This document shows positions 5,371 to 5,388 of a stretch of 5,388 bases of DNA, one piece after another (within the stretch, counting starts at the first letter, position 1; each line of letters begins with the position of its first letter). Source of the DNA: Chromatiales bacterium (lineage in GTDB: Bacteria > Pseudomonadota > Gammaproteobacteria > UBA6429 > Thiohalophilaceae); the NCBI GenBank assembly GCA_027001895.1, contig JALTLP010000139.1, positions 1 through 5,388 on the forward strand, written 5' to 3'. The notes under the pieces were generated by a model that made no database searches, was not told where the DNA came from, and saw nothing but the letters and a program-made list of their open reading frames with translations. Both the position numbers and the translations under genes were made by a program.

Positions 5371-5388
5371 TCCCCCTCCCTTTACGAG
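5371..5388. repeat. Further C-rich arm at the window edge, possibly a second palindromic unit
   Basis: TCCCCCTCCC at 5371-5380 repeats the C-rich arm motif of the hairpin just before it in similar form, followed by TTTACGAG at the cut. It may be the first arm of another hairpin continuing outside, which would make the region a tandem palindromic repeat. The partner arm is not visible. Confidence 0.3.

Overview
The window looks like the chromosome of a gammaproteobacterium of moderate base composition (GC in the mid-40s percent by eye). The gene order suhB <-> trmJ-cysE-iscR-iscS, with suhB divergent, is the housekeeping iron-sulfur cluster locus as I know it from Pseudomonas-type gammaproteobacteria. 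In Escherichia coli cysE is absent from this position. No mobile element, CRISPR array or stable RNA gene is visible.

Left part (1-3357, minus strand). trmJ (tRNA 2'-O-methyltransferase) is followed after 13 bases by cysE (serine O-acetyltransferase). A 132-base gap then carries the iscR promoter, followed by iscR (Fe-S sensing repressor) and iscS (cysteine desulfurase), which runs off the left edge with about 30 residues missing. The logic is compact: CysE makes O-acetylserine for cysteine synthesis, IscS takes sulfur from cysteine for Fe-S clusters and tRNA thiolation, and IscR adjusts the operon to Fe-S status. The iscR promoter has a good -35/-10 pair overlapped by a sequence with one near-perfect half of an IscR type 1 site. 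Two further inverted repeats flank it.

Centre (3358-4307). A 149-base divergent region holds a TATAAT box for each direction. suhB (inositol monophosphatase family, Nus-factor partner) reads rightward, and its leader contains a close match to the boxA antitermination element. This is the expected signature of SuhB/Nus autoregulation.

Right part (4308-5388, plus strand). Two small genes follow suhB: a 96-residue protein of unknown function and a 116-residue two-span membrane protein with an N-terminal cysteine cluster. The window ends in a C-rich/G-rich hairpin region bounded by a seven-A run and a seven-T run. It looks like a bidirectional terminator or dispersed palindromic repeat, and its minus strand also fits a G-quadruplex pattern.

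I found no clearly undescribed multi-gene system. The least explained items are the two small genes, the extra inverted repeats around the iscR promoter and the terminal G/C-rich element.
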